7,298 nt of DNA. Origin: Verrucomicrobiales bacterium. Lineage in GTDB: Bacteria; Verrucomicrobiota; Verrucomicrobiia; Limisphaerales; UBA1100. The notes under the pieces are model-generated. The model did not search any database. It was given only the letters and a program-made list of their open reading frames with translations, and was not told the origin of the DNA. The stretch covers positions 1-7,298 of the forward strand of contig PBPF01000021.1 in the NCBI GenBank assembly GCA_002724615.1, given 5' to 3'. This document shows positions 6,150 through 7,298 of the stretch, one piece after another. Position 1 is the first letter of the stretch. Each line of letters opens with the position of its first letter. Position numbers and translations under genes: made by a program.

Positions 6150-7031
6150 ATGTTAAGCATAGGCATCAAGGAACTGTTCGAGGCAGGTGTCCATTTCGGG
6201 CACCAGACACGCCGCTGGAACCCGAAGATGAAACCGTACATCTTCGAGGCACGCAACGGCATCCATCTCATCGACCTGCAGCAAACACTGCAGCAACTGG
6301 AGTCGGCGTGCAATTTTCTCGCCGGCACCGTTCGCAAGGGCGGCACCGTGCTCTTCGTGGGTACCAAGAAACAAGCGCAGTCCGTCGTGCGCGAGACCGC
6401 CGAGGAATGCGGTCAGCCGTACATCACCGATCGGTGGCTGGGTGGTCAGTTGACCAACTTGAAAACCGTCAAGCAGTCGCTCGGCAAGCTCAAGCACATT
6501 GAGCAAATGGAGGCAGATGGCTCCATCAACAACTATGTGAAGCAGGAACAGGCCCGGCATCGCCGCGCAAAGAACCGCCTTCTCAAGAACCTCGGCGGTG
6601 TGCGCCACATGGACAAGGCACCGGAAGCCATTTTCATCGTGGACCTCAAGCGCGAACACAACGCCGTGGCCGAGGCGCGGAAGTTGAGAATCCCCATTGC
6701 GGCCATCGTGGATACCAACTGTGACCCGGATCTGGTGGACTACCCCATCGCCGGCAACGACGATGCCATTCGCAGCATCCGCGTGATTCTGGCCACCATC
6801 GGACAGTCCACCACGCAAGCCATGGCGGAATACGAGACCAAGCACGGTCGCAAGCGCCCGGATGACGTCCCGGCCAGCGCTACCGAGCCACCCCCCAACC
6901 TCGCGGCCGATCCCCCGCCTGTGGCCGAGGCTGAGGCCCCGGCAGCTGCCGAAGTGCCCGCTACTCCGGAAGCTTCGGACACTCCGGACACCACGTCAGC
7001 GGAACCCGCACCCGCCACCGCGGAGGCCTGA
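6150..7031 (+). CDS. rpsB: 30S ribosomal protein S2
   Basis: The protein has 293 residues. S2 binds the small ribosomal subunit between head and body and is needed for S1 to join. The start at ATG 6150 gives [35 protein letters not shown] family sequence from the first residues, with [15 protein letters not shown] (32-46), [10 protein letters not shown] (67-76), [12 protein letters not shown] (92-103), [10 protein letters not shown] (157-166) and [28 protein letters not shown] (183-210) following in the expected order. The core ends near residue 232. After it comes a tail of about 60 residues; its last 53 contain 17 Ala, 13 Pro, 7 Glu, 3 Asp and no Lys or Arg. Typical bacterial S2 has about 230-260 residues, so the tail is the unusual part. 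Wobble bases are mostly C, in contrast to the G-rich wobble of the gene at 352-2619. It is followed after 58 bases by tsf, the usual partner, and is probably co-transcribed with it. Confidence 0.98.
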   Translation: MLSIGIKELFEAGVHFGHQTRRWNPKMKPYIFEARNGIHLIDLQQTLQQLESACNFLAGTVRKGGTVLFVGTKKQAQSVVRETAEECGQPYITDRWLGGQLTNLKTVKQSLGKLKHIEQMEADGSINNYVKQEQARHRRAKNRLLKNLGGVRHMDKAPEAIFIVDLKREHNAVAEARKLRIPIAAIVDTNCDPDLVDYPIAGNDDAIRSIRVILATIGQSTTQAMAEYETKHGRKRPDDVPASATEPPPNLAADPPPVAEAEAPAAAEVPATPEASDTPDTTSAEPAPATAEA

Positions 7032-7089
7032 ACCGGCCCGCGCCTTTAAATCTGAAACCAACACAATTCCATAACCGTTATCTATTGAC

Positions 7090-7298
7090 ATGGCAGACAT
7101 CACCGTACAACTGATCAGCAAACTTCGACAACGCACCGGTGCCGGCCTCGGCGACTGCCGCAAGGCCCTCGTCGAGACCGATGGCGACATCGAGGCCGCC
7201 ATCGACGTCCTGCGCACCAAGGGCATCGCCACCGCCGCCAAGAAAGCTGGCCGCTCCACTTCCGAGGGCGTCATCACACAGGCGATCGCCGCGGGTGC
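7090..7298 (+). CDS. tsf: Elongation factor Ts, N-terminal part
   Basis: The frame starts at ATG 7090 and stays open to the window end, giving 69 residues of a protein normally near 200-300. EF-Ts releases GDP from EF-Tu so that it can reload with GTP. The N-terminal UBA-like domain is clear: [19 protein letters not shown], then DCRKAL (22-27), [15 protein letters not shown] (31-45) and [11 protein letters not shown] (51-61). The usual TGAGMMDCKKAL box reads [12 protein letters not shown] here, a mild variation. There is no Shine-Dalgarno site in the 20 bases before the ATG; instead there is an AT-rich stretch with the short palindrome ATAACCGTTAT at 7071-7081. Position directly after rpsB supports the call and suggests a shared transcript. 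Confidence 0.97.
   Translation, partial: MADITVQLISKLRQRTGAGLGDCRKALVETDGDIEAAIDVLRTKGIATAAKKAGRSTSEGVITQAIAAG

Noticed and set aside
5948..6502. 184-codon open frame on the plus strand overlapping mobA and rpsB starts
   Set aside because: It runs through the leader and into rpsB in another frame, and its translation has no family character.
6153..6845. 230-codon open frame on the minus strand opposite rpsB
   Set aside because: It lies wholly antisense to an unmistakable rpsB, and its translation resembles no known family; it is a by-product of GC-rich codon use.
7085..7111. TTGACA followed by TACAAC, promoter-like
   Set aside because: The spacing is 15 bases and transcription would start inside tsf, after its start codon, so a promoter for tsf is unlikely.

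Overview
The window looks like ordinary chromosomal DNA from a GC-rich (roughly 60% by eye) bacterium. It holds the rpsB-tsf translation locus and a set of exported proteins: a large VCBS/FG-GAP propeller protein, a secreted protein of unknown function, and a PDZ-less trypsin-like protease. This mix, and weak Shine-Dalgarno sites at most genes, suggests Verrucomicrobiota or a relative in the PVC group. That assignment is inference from gene style; there is no 16S gene here to confirm it.

Layout. 1-267 (+): last 88 codons of a YjbQ/UPF0047-family gene, followed by a terminator-like hairpin. 352-2619 (+): 755-residue exported protein built from about 14 calcium-loop propeller repeats. It ends stop-to-stop against a convergent gene with no base between. 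2620-4395 (-): 591-residue exported protein of unknown function that appears internally duplicated. 4439-5383 (-): HtrA-like serine protease with an intact catalytic triad. 5413-5955 (-): MobA-like molybdenum cofactor guanylyltransferase. The three minus-strand genes are spaced 29 and 43 bases apart and may be one transcript in the order mobA, protease, 591-residue protein. 5956-6149: divergent intergenic region with a possible promoter and a structured rpsB leader. 6150-7031 (+): rpsB. 7090-7298 (+): start of tsf, cut by the window end.

How the genes relate. rpsB-tsf is the classic pair encoding ribosomal protein S2 and elongation factor Ts. The protease and the two exported proteins all act outside the cytoplasm, but nothing in the sequence proves that they work together. 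mobA has no other molybdenum cofactor gene beside it here.

I found no defence system, CRISPR array, insertion sequence, tRNA or rRNA. The points most worth checking are: a slippery heptamer plus hairpin in the protease gene that opens an alternative C-terminus; two back-to-back hairpins just upstream of rpsB; the 2 x 7 blade count of the propeller protein; the duplication in the 591-residue protein; and a G-versus-C strand skew that flips at the convergent junction near 2620.
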